Shown here: positions 10,557 through 12,212 of the stretch, piece by piece | How the letters are laid out: each line of letters starts with the position of its first letter | How positions within the stretch are numbered: position 1 is the stretch's first letter | Made by a program: the position numbers and the translations under genes | Assembly: GCA_903898725.1 (NCBI GenBank) | Contig: CAIUGQ010000379.1 | Coordinates: forward strand, 1-12,212 | Source: an uncultured Burkholderiales bacterium | GTDB lineage: Bacteria; Pseudomonadota; Gammaproteobacteria; Burkholderiales; Burkholderiaceae_E | Direction of reading: 5' to 3' | DNA: 12,212 nucleotides | Notes under the pieces: model-generated | What the model was told of the DNA's origin: nothing | Database searches by the model: none | What the model saw: the letters and a program-made list of their open reading frames with translations, nothing else

Positions 10557-12212
10557 ATGACCGCACGCATCGAACTCCACGGCCTGAAGGTGGCCCGCCC
10601 CCTCCACGACATGATCGTCAACGAGGCGCTGCCCGGCACCGGCATCGACGCCGACACCTTCTGGAAGGGCCTGTCGTCGCTGGTCCACGAACTCGGTCCG
10701 CGCAACCGCGAGCTGCTCGCCCGGCGCGATGCGCTGCAGTCGAAGCTCGACGCCTGGCATGCCGCCCGGACCGGGCAGCCGCACGATGCCGCCGCCTACA
10801 CCGCGTTCCTGCGCGAGATCGGCTACCTGGTGCCCGAGGGCGCGGACTTCTCGGTCGACACCGCCGGCGTCGACCCCGAGATCGCGAGCATCCCCGGTCC
10901 GCAGCTGGTGGTGCCGGTCATGAACGCGCGCTACGCGCTGAACGCCGCGAACGCCCGCTGGGGCAGCCTGTACGACGCCCTCTACGGCACCGACGCGATG
11001 GGCGACGGCCCGCAGGCCGGCGGCTACGACGAGGCGCGCGGCGCCCGCGTGATCGCCTGGGCGAAAGCCTTCCTCGACGAGGTCGCCCCGCTCGCCGCCG
11101 GCAGCCATGCGGCCGTCACCGGCTACAGCGTGGTCGGCGGCGCACTGCACGCCCGCACGGCGGGCGGCACGGTGGCGCTGGCCACGCCCGGCGCCTTCGT
11201 CGGCTACCGCGGCACCGCCGAGGCGCCGACCGCCATCCTGCTGCGCCACAACCACCTGCACGTCGAGATCCGCATCGACGCGTCGCACTCGATCGGCCGC
11301 ACCGACGCCGCCGGCGTCGCCGACGTGCTGCTCGAGGCCGCGATCACGACGATCATGGACTGCGAGGACTCGGTCGCGGCGGTCGACGCCGACGACAAGG
11401 CCCTGGCCTACCGCAACTGGCTCGGCCTGATGAAGGGCGACCTGGTCGAGACCGTCGCCAAGGGTGGCGGCACGTTCCAGCGCACGCTCTCGGGCGACCG
11501 CGAGTACACCGGCGCCAATGGCGCACCGATGGTGCTCAAAGGCCGCTCTCTGATGCTGGTGCGAAACGTCGGCCACCTGATGACCAACCCGGCCGTGCTC
11601 GATCGCGACGGCCAGGAGGTGTACGAGGGCCTGCTCGACGCGATGTGCACCGTGACCATCGCGATGCACGACATCCGCCGCACCGCGGGCCCGCGCAACT
11701 CCACCACCGGCTCGGTCTACGTCGTCAAGCCGAAGATGCACGGCCCCGAGGAAGTCGCCTTCGCGGATGCGATCTTCGCGCACGTCGAGCGCGCGCTCGG
11801 TCTGCCGCAGCACACCGTGAAGATCGGCATCATGGACGAGGAGCGCCGCACCACGGTCAACCTCAAGGAATGCATCCGCGCGGCGCGCCATCGCGTGGCG
11901 TTCATCAACACCGGCTTCCTCGACCGCACCGGCGACGAGATCCACACGTCGATGCAGGCGGGCCCGATGGTGCGCAAGGCCGACATGAAGGCCCAGCCCT
12001 GGATCCAGGCCTACGAGCTGTGGAACGTCGACGTCGGCCTGGCCTGCGGGCTGGCCGGCCGGGCGCAGATCGGCAAGGGCATGTGGGCGATGCCCGACCT
12101 GATGGCCGCGATGCTCCAGCAGAAGATCGGCCACCCGCAGGCCGGCGCGAACTGCGCCTGGGTGCCGAGCCCGACCGCGGCGACCCTGCATGCCACCCAC
12201 TACCACAAGGTC
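10557..12212 (+). CDS. glcB: Malate synthase G (5' part, runs past the window edge)
   Basis: Condenses glyoxylate with acetyl-CoA to give malate and CoA in the cytoplasm, using Mg2+; it is used for growth on glycolate and in the glyoxylate cycle. The window holds 552 codons of a protein usually about 720-730 aa. Isoform G features are clear: N-terminal PGTGIDADTFWKGL; the IMDCEDSVAAVDADDK signature (DCED 268-271); LMLVRNVGHLMTNP with Arg336, equivalent to the active-site arginine; and MHDIRRTAGPRNSTTGSVYVVKPKMHGPEEV. KIGIMDEERRT (Glu428) and FLDRTGDEIHTSM (Asp456) supply the magnesium ligands. The catalytic aspartate of the C-terminal part lies beyond the edge. The start at ATG 10557 fits the family N-terminus (TARIELHGLKVARPLHDMI), but only a weak purine stretch (GAGA) precedes it. 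It may share a transcript with the dehalogenase upstream. Confidence 0.97.
   Translation, partial: MTARIELHGLKVARPLHDMIVNEALPGTGIDADTFWKGLSSLVHELGPRNRELLARRDALQSKLDAWHAARTGQPHDAAAYTAFLREIGYLVPEGADFSVDTAGVDPEIASIPGPQLVVPVMNARYALNAANARWGSLYDALYGTDAMGDGPQAGGYDEARGARVIAWAKAFLDEVAPLAAGSHAAVTGYSVVGGALHARTAGGTVALATPGAFVGYRGTAEAPTAILLRHNHLHVEIRIDASHSIGRTDAAGVADVLLEAAITTIMDCEDSVAAVDADDKALAYRNWLGLMKGDLVETVAKGGGTFQRTLSGDREYTGANGAPMVLKGRSLMLVRNVGHLMTNPAVLDRDGQEVYEGLLDAMCTVTIAMHDIRRTAGPRNSTTGSVYVVKPKMHGPEEVAFADAIFAHVERALGLPQHTVKIGIMDEERRTTVNLKECIRAARHRVAFINTGFLDRTGDEIHTSMQAGPMVRKADMKAQPWIQAYELWNVDVGLACGLAGRAQIGKGMWAMPDLMAAMLQQKIGHPQAGANCAWVPSPTAATLHATHYHKV

Noticed and set aside
10362..12206. A 614-codon open frame on the minus strand across the dehalogenase end and malate synthase
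   Set aside because: It lies antisense to the unmistakable malate synthase G. Its translation is rich in Arg, Gly, Ala, Val, His and Asp with no domain pattern, as expected from an antisense frame in GC-rich DNA.
1..12212. tRNA, rRNA, CRISPR arrays, insertion sequences, phage attachment sites
   Set aside because: Read for conserved RNA gene segments, regularly spaced repeats, transposase motifs and flanking target duplications; none was seen.

Overview
This window is very GC-rich (about 70% or more by eye, not counted) and densely packed. Codon third positions are nearly all G or C, so long open frames also appear on the strands opposite the real genes. The gene set is malate synthase G, a YceH/UPF0502 protein, an AraC regulator with an arabinose-binding-like N-terminal domain, a NahD-type isomerase, a type II haloacid dehalogenase and a split acyl-CoA dehydrogenase pair. 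It suggests a free-living, metabolically versatile proteobacterium, most likely a betaproteobacterium (Burkholderiales-like); a high-GC gammaproteobacterium is possible. I see no rRNA, tRNA, CRISPR array, transposase or phage gene.

Layout. (A) 1-3970, minus strand: a tight five-gene run, read from right to left. It encodes a dienelactone hydrolase-family protein, a SAM-dependent methyltransferase, an OsmC-family protein, and a large and a small acyl-CoA dehydrogenase-family subunit. Gaps are 8 and 33 nt, then two ATGA start/stop overlaps. A further gene may begin at the left edge. (B) 3971-4413: a divergent control region with candidate extended -10 promoters on both strands, a long imperfect palindrome and a doubtful small ORF. 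(C) 4414-5454, plus strand: the AraC-family regulator, the obvious candidate controller of the run in A. (D) 5527-6135, minus: a 2-hydroxychromene-2-carboxylate isomerase-like protein. It diverges from 6307-6999, plus: an exported MliC-like lysozyme-inhibitor-domain protein. A perfect 11-bp inverted repeat lies between them. (E) 7070-7738, minus: YceH; and 7822-8718, minus: an alpha/beta hydrolase. A strong GC hairpin separates YceH from the MliC-like gene. (F) 8897-9622, plus: an exported HELGH putative metallopeptidase. (G) 9745-10479, plus: a type II (S)-2-haloacid dehalogenase, followed 77 nt later by malate synthase G (10557 to beyond the right edge).

How the genes may work together. The run in A looks catabolic: hydrolysis of a lactone or ester, CoA-ester dehydrogenation, and an OsmC-type thiol peroxidase that may handle peroxide stress. 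Its substrate cannot be read from sequence. In G, dehalogenation of a 2-haloacetate gives glycolate, which after oxidation to glyoxylate is the substrate of malate synthase G. That makes a plausible metabolic pair, but it is inferred from adjacency only. The remaining genes look like independent housekeeping or envelope functions.

Nothing here amounts to a clearly new system. The best leads are the control elements (palindromes at 4039-4077 and 6163-6210, a quadruplex-type motif at 10516-10533, a possibly leaderless dehalogenase mRNA), the acyl-CoA dehydrogenase pair without the usual catalytic glutamate, and the uncharacterised exported metallopeptidase.
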